A DNA stretch of 64,000 nt. Origin: Diogma glabrata (taxonomy: Eukaryota; Arthropoda; Insecta; Diptera; Cylindrotomidae). Both the position numbers and the translations under genes were made by a program. Positions 38,146 through 53,656 of this stretch are shown in pieces. Within the stretch, counting starts at the first letter, position 1, and each line of letters begins with the position of its first letter. The notes beneath the pieces are model-generated. The model was not told the DNA's origin, did no database searches, and was given only the letters and a program-made list of their open reading frames with translations. The stretch covers positions 113,189,746 through 113,253,745 of the forward strand of contig OY856187.1 of NCBI GenBank assembly GCA_963693315.1, written 5' to 3'.

Positions 38146-40240
38146 AGAATATAAGTTTTAATCGGCACTGACTCACCTGATAAGCGTCGTAATGTTTTAC
38201 GGCTTACTCTCTCGCGATAAATGGGACAGCTAGCATGTGTTGTCAACCATTTGTTTCTGCAGATATCGTGCAACGATTGCCTGCAACGAATATATGTCAC
38301 TGCATCAGAAGTCTTAAGATGATCTTGACATCCCAAATATTTGCGTCTTATTACATATGTAAATGCTATCAGTTGTGCCAAAAGGTTACATCACAAAGGA
38401 GTTGAGTTATATTAAGTAAATACATATATAATGCGAACAAATTTGACATTGGAATATGACTAATATGCATACATATCAGTCAGTCAGACATTGATTTCAC
38501 ATTAATTGGAAACAATCAATAATTACTATACACTCGTGACTTAGGATGTGAGTTAGAATAAAAATATTGCCCATTCTATGAATGCAAACAAAAGTAATGT
38601 CAATGACAAAGTCAGTGGTTGATCAAAGAATTGCTTCAATGCATCGCTAGATAGACAGAATGTTTGCTGATCACATCCAATCTGCACGTGCACGCAGGGA
38701 TCCACTTTAACCCAACCCTGAAGTCCATGTTGGATTTAGCATATGTGCTCAATATTGCTGTCTATATCCACAATCCATTGCTGGTCGATTGTCATACAGT
38801 TAATCATCCCTGGTTTCTTCTGAAAGGACAGAGTAGTTAAAAAACTAAAGTTTTTAGAGGTGGGGTTGGGGCTCGATCCGAGAGACACCCGACTTCTGAC
38901 GACTTCTCATTCTAAATTTTTAATGATGGATTTAAATTTATTTGCATCTAAAATTTTATGCGAAAGAAATTTTTTTAAGAAAGGTAATGAAAACAAACAC
39001 ATTAAACAAACCGGCACTGCGAGTATTTAATTTTAGTGAGCTAGAAAAATTATAATATTTTTGTTTGCGAAAAGAAAGAAATCGATTATGTGGTTATGAT
39101 TGATGTTTTCTCCTAAGCTTAAGCCAGAAATGTTAGTGTTTTATCTAATATATGGGCAAAGTCATACCAAGTTTGTTTGTTGTTTAGTTTTAAAAAATTA
39201 TTATTATTTTTAAATTAATAAAATATTTCCAATAATCGTTTAATGTCTTTAAAATAATCTTTTATTCTAATAATTATTGCTACAAATTAAAAAGGGCACC
39301 ATATTATTAGCTAGGGGAAGGGGTGGGAGAAGGCAGGGCGGAACATTTAGGGTTTGATGCCTAATGAAAATAACCGTATTGCACTTTAAGAATTTCTTTT
39401 ATTTCCATCATCATCTTTGGTAATCGGTCTTCATTTTTAAAGTCTTTTTAGGAATCCAAGAATCATATTAAAATTTAAAAAAATCAAAAACTAGAAAAAG
39501 TCCTTTCGCCTCATCTTATCCCACTTATGTTTCAATCGGTGTGAGACCCTCGTAGTTTTAAATAGATTAACTCCCGGCGGAAAAAAGTTTCCGCAAAATT
39601 AGATTTAAGGATATACAACTGGCTTCATAGTATTGTATTTTTTACCACAACTTTGGTTGTTAAAATAAAAGTCACTTAATTTAAGCTTTTGACATTTCAT
39701 TGACGTATTTAACTGATAAAAATAACTTGTAATGCTACATTTCTCCATTAATAATTTGTGCATTCTACAACATTTTTTGTAAACCGACCCATTAAAATAA
39801 TAAAATAGTTAAAAAAATGTCTGGAAACCTTCGTGTCTTAAGATTTTAAAATTACTAATATAGTAATATAGTGTAGATGGTATTAAAATAAACTCACGAA
39901 AATTATCTCACTACTTATTAGAAATGTGGAGAACAAAATAGTTAATACTCATAACAAACAAATAATATTTAAAGCAAATCTGCTAGTATTTCAAGTATCT
40001 TAATTTTGAAATTATTATTTTTAATACAGTTTCTACTATGGAAATTAATTGAAAGCTAAAGTATAAACAAGAAATTTTTAGAACTGTTTCATTATATTCC
40101 TGCACAGCTCCATCAAGTAGTGGTTTGAGGTTATTATAAATCTACTAAACGGGACTTATAATCTTCATCAAATATTATCGTCTGGAGAACACTACCAGCA
40201 GCAAATAACACAGTTTTTACAACTCAGCTGCAACCAAAAC
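38146..40240. other. non-coding region, possible LTR at its right end
   Basis: No supported gene. The last few hundred bases before 40241 may be an LTR, because a primer-binding-site-like sequence follows immediately. A TTATTATAAAT TATA-like sequence lies at about 40132. The LTR start could not be placed. Confidence 0.4.
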
Positions 40241-40258
40241 TGGTGACCCCGACAAAAC
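40241..40258 (+). other. candidate primer-binding site, tRNA-Trp type
   Basis: TGGTGACCCCGACAAAAC matches the complement of the insect tRNA-Trp 3' end for its first 13 bases. This primer is used by CsRn1/Kabuki-type Ty3/Gypsy elements. It directly follows CAACCAAAAC. A 199-bp stretch after 40339 (ATG at 40430, MHRNTPLPSVETATTSEPK) could be the start of a gag, but it meets a stop and then the assembly gap. The rest of the element is not visible. Confidence 0.55.
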
Positions 40259-40537
40259 AAAATCCAGTTAGTATTTTTTTCTTTTTATTAGTCATTGATT
40301 ATATTAGTTGTTAAATGCGTTTTTTATTTAAACAATGCATGTGTTTACAGAAATTTTAATTGTAATTACCACTTTGTTGGTCGCAATCGGCGCGTTTGTT
40401 ATCGCAAACCAATACGCCACCGGAGTGTAATGCACCGCAACACTCCTTTACCTAGTGTTGAAACTGCGACAACTTCCGAGCCCAAACTTTTACGGTTAAC
40501 CAAGATTAGCTTGAGGCACTGGTAGCAACACAGGTCA

Positions 40538-40737
40538 NNNNNNNNNNNNNNNNNNNNNNNNNNNNNNNNNNNNNNNNNNNNNNNNNNNNNNNNNNNNNNN
40601 NNNNNNNNNNNNNNNNNNNNNNNNNNNNNNNNNNNNNNNNNNNNNNNNNNNNNNNNNNNNNNNNNNNNNNNNNNNNNNNNNNNNNNNNNNNNNNNNNNNN
40701 NNNNNNNNNNNNNNNNNNNNNNNNNNNNNNNNNNNNN
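40538..40737. other. assembly gap of 200 N
   Basis: Exactly 200 consecutive N, a conventional placeholder length, so the true distance is unknown. The left side is the start of a putative LTR element and the right side is the interior of repeat copy B. An unresolved repeat probably caused the break. Confidence 1.
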
Positions 40738-42040
<1,303 letters not shown>

Positions 42041-42194
42041 AACGATCGCAATAATCGCAAAACAATAATAAAACCAAATTCCTCTTTGTTTTCAATTCAA
42101 TAGAAATGTATTTCATTAGTTTCCGTTCATTTTTACATTAATAATAATTTTAAAATTTTCTAAAACTTAACTGCTAGTTGAATTTTGAATATAC

Positions 42195-42222
42195 TATAAA
42201 AAGCAAACGAACGTACTCAATT
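42195..42222 (+). promoter_or_regulatory. LTR core promoter (TATA box and possible initiator)
   Basis: CTATAAAAAGC forms a TATA box at 42195-42200. An initiator-like ACTCAATT lies about 22-25 bases downstream. The same arrangement recurs at 50027 in the 3' LTR. This would start the genomic RNA. The exact start site is inferred. Confidence 0.55.
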
Positions 42223-42635
42223 TTATTTCCAATTCTAACGAACAGATGTCGTTGTCGTTATTAATCTTTGCTGAATTTTCAATATTACCCGATTTGTTTT
42301 GACATCATGAGATGTAAAAAATCAAAAATCACATTTTTTGAGATTCATTCAGTTTTTAACTTTAAATCAGAAAACATTTTAATTGTGCTTTTATGTTATG
42401 CAAGATTATATTTTCGTGAAATTAAATTCATAACAAATAAATGTAGTTATAATAAGTGAAATGATAACAACATATTAAAATGTATCGATTATTGTGTATA
42501 CAAAATATATCACAAAATAATTTTAAAGTGACACTGAAAAATTATGTAAATCTTTCGAATGAATTAAAAAATTATCGTAATTCATTAACATTAGTGTCAC
42601 ATGCGAAATATGAACTTAATTCTTTAAACAACTTT

Positions 42636-42654
42636 AATAAAAATGTATAATAAA
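42636..42654 (+). terminator. LTR polyadenylation signals
   Basis: Two AATAAA hexamers (42636-42641 and 42649-42654) about 440 bp downstream of the TATA box, followed by a TG/T-rich stretch. They would define the R/U5 border in the 3' LTR copy, where they are conserved. Confidence 0.5.
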
Positions 42655-43081
42655 TGTTGGTTCGTAAAGCAACTTATAATTTTTATTTGAATTACGAACA
42701 AATTGGAATATTCACGCCGCAATGGGGCACAAAAAAATACGAATAATAGTTTTATGTGCCAGAAACCTCGCTCGAAAGGATCTATTTCATGCTGCTGAGT
42801 TTTTGAAAATTAAACTTTGAAAATTAAAAACAACGCTGGAAGTGAATCACCTCAACAGTTGTAATATAAGGTATTTTTCCTATTTTATATTAGTATTGAA
42901 ATTTAGTTGTTTTTGTGTGTTTTAACTTGGTTATTTTGATGATAGAATAATTTTTATAAAACTTAAGAGATTCCCAATTTTCAAGCTTCGTGTGGGGACA
43001 AACGCTATCCCGTAGTATCATTTTTATTGATGTGTGATAAAAGTTCAATCCGATTCACGAAGTGAATCATCTCGTAATAGT

Positions 43082-43099
43082 TGGCGTTCCGAAACAAAG
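43082..43099 (+). other. primer-binding site
   Basis: TGGCGTTCCGAAACAAAG begins two bases after the 5' LTR. The TGG is expected for pairing with the tRNA CCA end. I could not assign the tRNA from memory. The discriminator would be G. Confidence 0.6.
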
Positions 43100-43651
43100 A
43101 CCTGGGGCTTTGTAGGGATATTTTTTTTATATAGGGCGTTGTCAACCGGTTTGGGTGTTGCCAACCGGTATATTTTTTTAATTTTTTTTTGGAAAAATAA
43201 AACCAGTTTAGGGTTTTTTGATAAACCAGTGGGTTTTTTGGTGTAATCAAATTAATTTTTTTTTATTTAAAAAAATTACCTTTAAAATTAATTTTTCCTT
43301 AAAAATAATATATTTTCTTTAAAAATAATATATAATATATAAAAATAATATATTAACGTAAAATAATATATTTTTGTTAGAATACTATCTAAATTTTAAA
43401 TCTTTAATAGAAAACGGTAAATAATTTAAACCACAGTTTTTTTATTATTGGTTCTGGGAAAAATATTTGTAAGTAGATATAGATATTTGTTTTTGAGTTT
43501 TTCAAAATGTACAACTCAAACAGGAGGCCCCTGTTCCTCATTGTATAATTAATTAAAATTAATTATTTTTGCTTGTTTGAAAAAAAACCGTTTTGGGACA
43601 GCAATTTTTTTTTGGAGATTGTTTTTTTGTGCTGTCATTTGAATTTGTTTT

Positions 43652-43819
43652 TGTACATATTGTACATATTTGTAAATATTTTTGTAAATAATTTTCTTTT
43701 GTATATAGTTCATATATCTTTTTTGGAATGACATTGTACATATTTTGTAAATATTTTTTGGTACTGTCAATGTACAGGGTTGTACATATTGTAAATATTC
43801 TTGTACATAGTTGTAAATA
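43652..43819 (+). promoter_or_regulatory. array of eleven TGTANATA (Pumilio/PUF-type) motifs
   Basis: TGTACATA, TGTAAATA or TGTATATA starts at 43652, 43661, 43671, 43683, 43700, 43735, 43746, 43781, 43790, 43802 and 43812, all on the sense strand. UGUANAUA is the RNA consensus bound by Pumilio-family proteins. The sequence also looks like a degenerate tandem repeat of a roughly 10-bp unit, which would explain how the copies arose. A binding role is inference. Confidence 0.6.
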
Positions 43820-44118
43820 GGTTATTGTATACAAATACAAGTACAATGGTTCGTTGAATTCGCTCATTGAACATGATATGGGTGTGTGCAGGATATATTT
43901 TTTGTATTTTCAATTTTTATTGGTGATTAATTTTTTTTTGAATTTCTTTTGGAAAACCAATTATTGGTGTTTTTATATATATATATGGTATTGTATAAGG
44001 TTATAATTAATATCTTTCCCAGCGGTAGGCCTAACAAGCCATCCATGGGGCTTATCCCCTTAACATTGATGTCGTTCTTAGATCGCCTATGGCCATCGGG
44101 GTTATGCGATCGAAGAAC

Positions 44119-44257
44119 ATTGGTTTCTTCTCTTCATTCGGCGAGGAAGTCCTCAGGGACGAGGAGTGGTGTTGCTGTGTTTGTACTTAGGTGCAAACCA
44201 GTAGTACCATTCCTTGCTCAGAGGCTTCTTCGGTGTAATGAAGAGAAGAACCAATTG
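44119..44257 (+). other. 20-bp inverted repeat in leader (RNA hairpin candidate)
   Basis: CATTGGTTTCTTCTCTTCATT (44119-44138 region) is complementary to AATGAAGAGAAGAACCAATTG (44237-44257), with a single bulged base and a 100-nt loop. It sits in the GC-richest block of the leader. Confidence 0.5.
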
Positions 44258-45324
44258 TACTTTGCTTTCAGGATCAGAGGCTTCACCTCATACAAATTCA
44301 AAAAACTTTTCCACTTTTCCATTTAGTTTTTCAATAGACAATTTTTCATAGAGTTTAGGTTTTGAAGTCTGGTGCTCGGGAGCGTTCTTTAACTTTCGCA
44401 TTAGGTTTAGTTGTAATTTATTTGTAGGTTAAACAAGCACAACTGGGTCAGTAGAAATGGACCTAGTGTCTAATCGTGACAGTTGTGATTGTTTTATTAG
44501 GTTGGGGAGAATCTGTTCTGTAGAATCTGGTCGTTAGGGGCTTTTCTAGTCAGTTCTCACATGCATGGTTGGAGTGGGCTCGCGAACGCGATATTTTAAA
44601 TTTAAACAATATGGATATTGTAGCCATACTTACTTTTTAAATTGTCTCCAGACGAATCTTGATTTTGGGAATCTCTTATGATATTAAATAAAAATAAAAT
44701 AAATCAAACAAATTTTTCAAAAATTAAATAAATAAAATTTTTATTAAATAAATTAAATTTTCGTTAATTAAAATAATTTTAGGTAAATAAATAATTTTTT
44801 CGTAATTTAAATAGTTTTAGGTAACTAAATAAATAATTTTTTTAATTACACAATACATCAAGATATAAATAAATATTTTTTATTTTTTTAAAAAAATAAA
44901 TCAATATTTCAAAGTTAGGACGGTGCATCCAATAAATAAACATTCTTCTAAATATTTTTTATTTTTCAATTTTTTTTAAAAATAAATAAATATTTTTAGG
45001 GGTGCTATCGTCAATAACTAATTTTAGGTATATATATTTCAGTATATCTGAAATTAAATAAATAAATTATATTTTTACACATACAATATTTTAGGAATTT
45101 TTGTAAAAGATTCAGCAAAGATTGGGTACGACGGTGGTCTTTCCTTTTTGTTCCTTTACAAGTTTGTTTTTACAAAATTTTTTTTGGGGCGTTCGTTGTT
45201 TTTTTTCGTTTCGCGTTTTTCATTGTTTTCACTTTTACAGCGTACTAGCTACATTTTGGTTGTTGGGAATTGGTTTTAGTGTTGTTGTTAGCGAGTTCAT
45301 AATTTTTCGGGTTTTACCATCAAA

Positions 45325-48300
45325 ATGTCAAACCAACTAGACGTTGACCATCCGTTCTATGGTTTGGAACCCACCGAACTACAGATCGAATGTCTGGTTC
45401 GGGGTGTGAACTTCAGGGGGAACAATTGGGCAGAGGACTTTGCAATACCACAATTGGGTCCATCACTCCAAGCTGAACACATACACAATAGTCCAGCATT
45501 AGTACAACCGCAATTATCATTAAATTATCCATCAGTACCACAGGTACAACCACCACCATTATATCCACAAGCTCCACTTACAGCACCACCACCATACAAC
45601 CAACCTCCTCAGGTATGGCGTGACGCGGCTCCAGCGTTAGCACCAGTGGAGTACCGAGGGGTTCGTGGGAACAATTTGAGTCGTTATGACTCAAATTGGG
45701 TTCCAACCTTCACAGGAGATGGTCACTCTCCTGATGTTCATGAGTTTGTTCACAGAGTGGAGGCGGCTGCCAGGAGGGACCGTGTGAATTGGGACGACCT
45801 TAGGTCTATCGTTCCACGGTATCTCAAGGGGGCTGCCGACAGATACTATTTGAATTTAACTCATGAATATGAGGTGGTGACTTACCCAGTGCTAAGGGAG
45901 GGACTCCTACAAACCTTCGGTACGCTCATTGATGATAAGGCGATCTTGCGAGTTCTTCTGAACCGCAAACAAAAGTCAAAGGAGAGCGTGTACGAATATC
46001 TGGTGGAGATTGGTTCGTTGAATCGTCGCTTAGCACGTCCATTTGCTGACCGTGAAATGCTAGAAATTGCTCGGGAGGGACTGAGTGTGGAGCTCCAAAA
46101 CGCTACTCTAGCTGCAACAATACATTCAATTGATGAACTTCGGACTTTATGTCAGAAGTTTGAACGGTTGTGGTCCACACCAGTTCCGACCAGAACATCA
46201 AATTTAAGAATTAGCAAGCTACAGCAGGTGGATGATTATGAGGTGAATGTGGAACTAGATCGAGATGGATATATTGAAACGATGGATTCAAAACAGCCCG
46301 AACAACAGCACGAAGAAGGCGACGAGAGATGTAGCGACGGAGGACGATCGGCAACCACCAACGAAACCCAAATAAAATCATCGAATACATTTAATTTCCC
46401 ATCATTACATCGAACGTATTTTAGACGTCTGGAACGTAACATCAGATATTGGAGGATGAGGAAATTATTTCGCAAAGCTTGTGTTTCATCTATCCTTTCA
46501 GAAACAAAGGATCCTCGGCCGCGATTGACAATTAAGATTTTGGACAAACATATTTCAGGACTATTGGATAGTGGAGCGTCAATCACAATACTTGGAAGAA
46601 ATTCCTTGGAATTATTGGAAGCAGCAGGTACAACCTACCGTAAATACACTTCGTGTATTCGTACGGCGGATGGTACTGCAAATAAAATTTTGGGTTACAT
46701 AGAAATTCCAATAACTGTGAATGGCTCCACTAAACCAATGCGGTTCCATATAGTCCCTGGATTACGAGAAGAGCTCTACCTGGGCATAGATTTCTGGGAG
46801 AAATTCGGTATTGTTCCTTCTTTTGTTAGTGAACTGACTCGCACAGAGCTACAAACTTTTAATACACATAACCTCACCACTGATCAGCAACATGAACTGG
46901 ATATGATCAAGGATTCTTTCCCGTCATTTGAAGTGTCTGGGCTCGGAAAGACTTCTTTGGTTGAACATGTCATCGATGTTGGTGATAGTGCACCTGTTAA
47001 ACAGAGGCATTATCCCACATCGCCGGCTGTTCAACTAAAGGTCTATGCCGAACTTGACCGAATGCTTCAAATGGGCGTGATCGAAGAGAGTAACAGTTCT
47101 TGGTGCTCGCCAGTGGTCTTGGTACAAAAAGAATCTGGTAAAAACAGATTATGTATTGATAGCCGTCGTGTCAATTCACTAACTAAAAAGGACGCTTACC
47201 CACTTCCCTTGATTGATGGCTTACTAGGTCGTCTAAATAGCACAAAGTACATTTCCAGTATTGAGCTCAAAGATGCTTTCTGGCAGATTCCTCTGGCAGA
47301 AGCATCTAGAGACAAGACAGCCTTCACAGTGCCTGGTCGTCCATTGTATCAATTCCGGGTTATGCCCTTTGGATTGTGCAATGCTCCCCAGACAATGTGT
47401 CGGCTAATGCACAAAGTGATACCACATCAATATCACGAAAATGTCTTTGTTTATTTAGATGATCTATTGGTAGTCTCTTCCACGTTCCAGGAACATATGG
47501 AATTGCTGTCCAAAGTCTCTTCATTGTTAAGAGCGGCTGGGTTAACAATAAACCTCAAGAAAAGTAAATTTGTTCTGAGAGAGGTGAAATACTTGGGATT
47601 TTTGGTTGGGGAAGATGGTCTTCGAACAGACCCTGACAAGGTAAGAGCTGTAGCAGAGTACCCAGCTCCATCTACAGTAAAACAAATACGACGTTTACTA
47701 GGAATGGCTGGTTGGTACCAACGTTTCATACCAAATTATGCAAGCGTGGTATCACCAATTACAGATTTATTGAAGAAGAGTTCGGGGAAACTGAAATGGA
47801 CATTGGAAGCGCAAGCTGCTTTCGAAAATTTAAAACGATTGCTGACTACAGCACCGGTATTAATTAACCCTGACTATAATAAAGAGTTTTTTATTAGATG
47901 CGATGCGAGTCTGACAGGGATAGGTAGTGTGTTGTATCAGGTTGATACTGACGGACAAGAGTGTCCGATAGCCTTCATGTCGAAGAAATTAAATAGAGCT
48001 CAAAGGAATTATTCAGTCTCTGAGCTCGAATGTCTTGCGGCAATTCTGAGTGTGAAGAAATTCAGGGGCTATGTTGAAGGTCACCGATTTACTATTGTGA
48101 CTGATCACTCAAGTCTGAAGTGGCTTATGTCACAGAAAGACTTGAGTGGTCGTCTGGCTAGGTGGAGCCTAAAACTCCAACATATGGATTTTACCATTGT
48201 CCACCAAAAAGGTACCCAAAATATAGTCCCTGATGCTCTATCTCGTCTTTATGACGATACACACGAGGAATTGACGGAAGCATTAACACATCACATTAAC

Positions 48301-49545
48301 GACATCAAAATCGACAATGAAGGTTATCGGCACAAGGAATATACGGATATGATAGCTAAAGTTCAATCATCTCCTAAGGACTTTCCATCTGTTAAAGTCG
48401 TGGATGATAAGCTATACATACGTATTGAGCCAAGATCTGATGCAATACCCAACGATGTTCCTGTGTGGAAACTCTGGGTACCAAAACCGATGACTTCAAA
48501 CATGATTCAGAAACATCATGATGATAGTACTGCTGCTCATGGAGGTGTTAAAAAGACTTTAGAATTACTTCGACGTCTTTATTATTGGCCGGGCATGGCG
48601 TCACAGGTACACAACTATGTTGTGTCCTGCGACACATGTAAACAAACAAAAGCCACGAATCAGATATTGCGTCCTCCGATGCAATATCAATTCGAAACAG
48701 CACGTCCATGGCAGAGAGTCTATATAGATTTTTTGGGACCGTACCCTCGTTCTACACTTGGGAATACGGTATTACTGATAGTTCTGGATCATGCTACGAA
48801 GTTTGTACTACTGAAACCAGTTAGAAACGCAACTTCACCGAAGGTGAATGCTTTTCTGAGGAACGAAGTGTTTCTTACATATGGGGTACCAGAGTTTCTA
48901 CACAGTGACAATGGCAAACAGTTCACTAGTAGGAACTTTCAAAGTCTTTTGTCAGATTTCGGCATTAAACACATTAGGACCGGTGTCTATAGTCCTCAAA
49001 GCAACGCGTCAGAGCGGGTCAATAGGTCAGTCCTGGCAGCAATTCGAGCGTTCATAAAAGGTCAACATACCAAGTGGGATTCACAAATTGGTGAAATCGC
49101 ATATGCACTGCGTGCCGCAGTACATTCTGCTACCAAGTACTCACCGTACTATTTATTATTTGGTCAACATCCAATCTCGGATGGAAATACTTAGCATTTG
49201 TTGAGATCACTACACAAGCTTGGTGAAGATGCTGGTGAGGAAATAGAACGCTCTGATCATTTGACTCTGCTCAGGAACCGGGTTCAACAAAATTTAAAAG
49301 CAGCTTTCAAAAAATCGCAACATCAGTACAACCTGCGATCTAAACTACGGACTTTTCAACCACAACAACGTGTGTTTGTACGGCAACATCATTTGAGTGA
49401 CGCTACCAAAAAGTTCTCGGCAAAATTGGCTCCAAAGTTCTTACCTGCAATGATTAAGACTAAGATTGGAAATGTACTCTACGAGTGCACAGATATGAGC
49501 GGTAAGAATCTTGGAGTCCATCACGCGAAAGACATCAGGGAATGA
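45325..49545 (+). pseudogene. gag-pol: fused Gag-Pol polyprotein of Ty3/Gypsy element, one nonsense codon
   Basis: One frame of 1,289 codons to an in-frame TAG at 49192-49194. It continues in the same frame to a TGA at 49543-49545 (about 116 more codons), so a single nonsense change splits the protein. The ATG at 45325 has a good insect context (ATCAAAATG).

Domains by residue: proline-rich N-terminal Gag (50-110), capsid-like Gag (115-285), protease with DSGAS at 415-419, and reverse transcriptase with D650 and YLDD at 710-713. RNase H follows with D860, E902 and D927. The integrase zinc finger is H1065/H1072/C1102/C1105, and the catalytic core is D1135, D1195, E1230 with 35-residue spacing.

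All of these catalytic residues are present. Gag and Pol share one frame without a frameshift site. No CCHC zinc knuckle lies between Gag and protease, unlike the decayed relative at 18-21.5 kb. The stop removes only the C-terminal integrase tail. Clade within Ty3/Gypsy is not settled. Confidence 0.95.
49192..49194 (+). other. in-frame amber stop in integrase C-terminal region
   Basis: GGAAATACTTAGCATTTG: the TAG follows the LLFGQHPISDGNT segment. Downstream codons continue the same frame with typical integrase-tail sequence (QHQYNLRSKLRTF, LAPKFLPAMIKTKIGNVLYE), so it is a point nonsense change rather than the natural end. Confidence 0.85.
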
Positions 49546-49869
49546 TGTCTTTTCGTTAGGTAGGGTTGTTCCTCTGGCTGATTGTCGTCTCTGAGGTTCA
49601 CATCTTCAGGTCATACTTACTGGTTGTATCGGGGTGTCCATGGTGCTGACGTTCGGATGGATGGTCGGTCTCAATGCTCAGTGAAGTTCTTAAGGACTTC
49701 ATGAGTGTTGGAACCGGTCATCTGCCTTGACGCCAGTGACTGTGGGTATCTCGATCCCAGATACAGTTTAATAGGTGGAAGTAGTTCGGTGGTTTTCTGT
49801 CATGGAGGGGATGGCGACGTTTTTGTGATTTCAAGAGTAGAAATCTTGATTTTTACCTTGAATTCATGG
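49546..49869 (+). other. 3' untranslated region of LTR element
   Basis: 324 bp between the end of gag-pol and the 3' LTR. There is no envelope gene. The only purine-rich run is GGAGGGGATGG near 49804, about 60 bp before the LTR border, so the polypurine tract is displaced or unrecognised. Confidence 0.6.
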
Positions 49870-51989
<2,120 letters not shown>

Positions 51990-53200
51990 ACACGAATATC
52001 CGCTATAAAAAGGTAGATTTCGGGACCAGACAGCTTTGTGTACAAATAGAATTGTATGTGTCAGATTAGTTTAAATACATAATTTAAGTAGAAACAGAAT
52101 AATCCAAAAAAATTATCAAACCAACCAAACTATAAACATAAACGGAAACTACTTTATCAATGCAATTTCGGAACAGTTTTGTTTAATTTGGTTAAAACTA
52201 CTATTAATAACATATTAAATTCACCAAAGAGCAAATAAACGTTCTCACAACGTCACACCTACAACACCACCACACATAATTTATAATCAAAAATTATCAA
52301 ACAATTTTTACACTTCAAATATATAACAATTTAGGAAAACTTTTGAATGTGTAATCAATATGCATATATTTATTTCAACTAACCCACTTCCAATATATTC
52401 CAAATTTCCCAAGAAAATATTCCTTAATTTAAAACAATAATGAATATTCAAAACAACAACAACAAACATTCAAAACAACGAAAAAAAAAATAAAAACTCA
52501 AAAATAGAACAAAAGAAAAATTATTTAATATTTCTATGGAATATTTTTAGGGAATTTGTTGTAAATGTATGGCGTGATAGTACTATCATTAGATTAGTCT
52601 AACGCCAATTCCATTGAAACCTCTTGGGTTAAGAGCTGAAAATCTCTGAGGTTATAGTTGAAAAGTTTAACTAAAAGCTAGTATGAGTTTTAAAAACATA
52701 AACTCAAAAATGAGGAAGGCGTGGCTGTTTGCGTTTTAACAGCTCCGGTGTCTGAACCTCTAGACTTGAATTACTTTTTTTTAAATTTTGGAAAGATTTA
52801 TGTTTTGTCTAACGTGTGCAATAGTTTTCAAATGTGAGATTGGCCATTTTCAGCAAGATCAAGGACAACAAAGTATATTAAAATTTTAAAACAGCTGATT
52901 TTTCAGGAACTTTGAATGCCAAGGTTGTCATTTGGAAAAAAATGATAGAAATATGTTCAAATATTCAATATTTATAAATTTTATTCAAATATTATGATTC
53001 AAACGGAAGTTATAACGTCTTAAATTATTCGAGTTTTTTGGCTCTAGTCACTTAACCTGTACCCAGATATGGCCAGCTCGCGAACTTCTTCAAGACATTT
53101 TTTGCCGCAACGTATTCAGAAAAACTTTTTGGTATAGGTCAAGAAATGCGATCGTGAGAGTGCTGGTAAATTCCGTTATAGCTCATATCGTTATGTATAT
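51990..53200 (+). repeat. dispersed repeat family, copy C (longest)
   Basis: Most complete visible copy. CGCTATAAAAAGGTAGATTT at 52001 matches copy A. From about 52170 (AACTACTATTAATAACATATT) to 53200 (GCTCATATCGTTATGTATATG) it matches copy B. It has no ORF. A TATA-like start followed by about 1.2 kb of non-coding sequence would fit a solo LTR, but the termini have not been proved. Confidence 0.7.
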
Positions 53201-53656
53201 GCACAAAAATTTTTTCCGAAATTCCGAGATGAAACCCATTGCAATAGGTAAATTTTTATATGAAATCTACCTAAAATGTAGTTTGATGTTTGAAATATTT
53301 AAATAATAAAAAATTTCCAAAAATTTCCAATTTTAATAAAACAAATGGTACTAAATTTTTTTAAATATTTTGTTGATTGTTGCTTGATGATGATGGATCT
53401 GGATCACGTCTTGGGCCACCAGTTATATAGGTTGATTTGTGGTTTCTATATTAATTTAATGGTTGTTGTTAAAACATATTCTGTAACGGGCATCAAATGG
53501 CATTTGCCAGTAAACTCAAGTTTCCTAGAAATAGATGTCAAATTTCATTTACATTAAATTTTATAATTATTCTTAAGCCATCATCTCTTCCATTACAATC
53601 ATATACATTAATCATTTGCATATAGTTTACTGCATTGTCATACATTTTTACTATGA

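Larger units (their letters stand above)
43100..45324 (+). other. untranslated leader of the LTR retrotransposon
   Basis: About 2.2 kb between primer-binding site and gag start, long for a gypsy element. It holds an array of TGTANATA motifs (43652-43819) and a GC-richer block (44025-44320) with a 20-bp inverted repeat (44119-44138 / 44237-44257). A/T-rich AAATAAATA-type repeats follow (44690-45080). No upstream ORF has recognisable content. The packaging signal would be expected here. Confidence 0.7.

Noticed and set aside
38067..38381. 104-codon minus-strand open frame at the right foldback terminus
   Set aside because: It straddles the foldback border, partly within the inverted arm, with no recognisable motif.
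38850..38890. GGGGCTCGATCCGAGAG as a tRNA T-arm remnant
   Set aside because: No anticodon or acceptor stem can be folded around it.
43559..43867. Minus-strand open frames over the TGTANATA array
   Set aside because: They reflect the repeated TGTACATAT/TGTAAATAT text. No domain, and antisense to the element.
46236..47729. Minus-strand open frames inside gag-pol
   Set aside because: Shadows of the coding strand.
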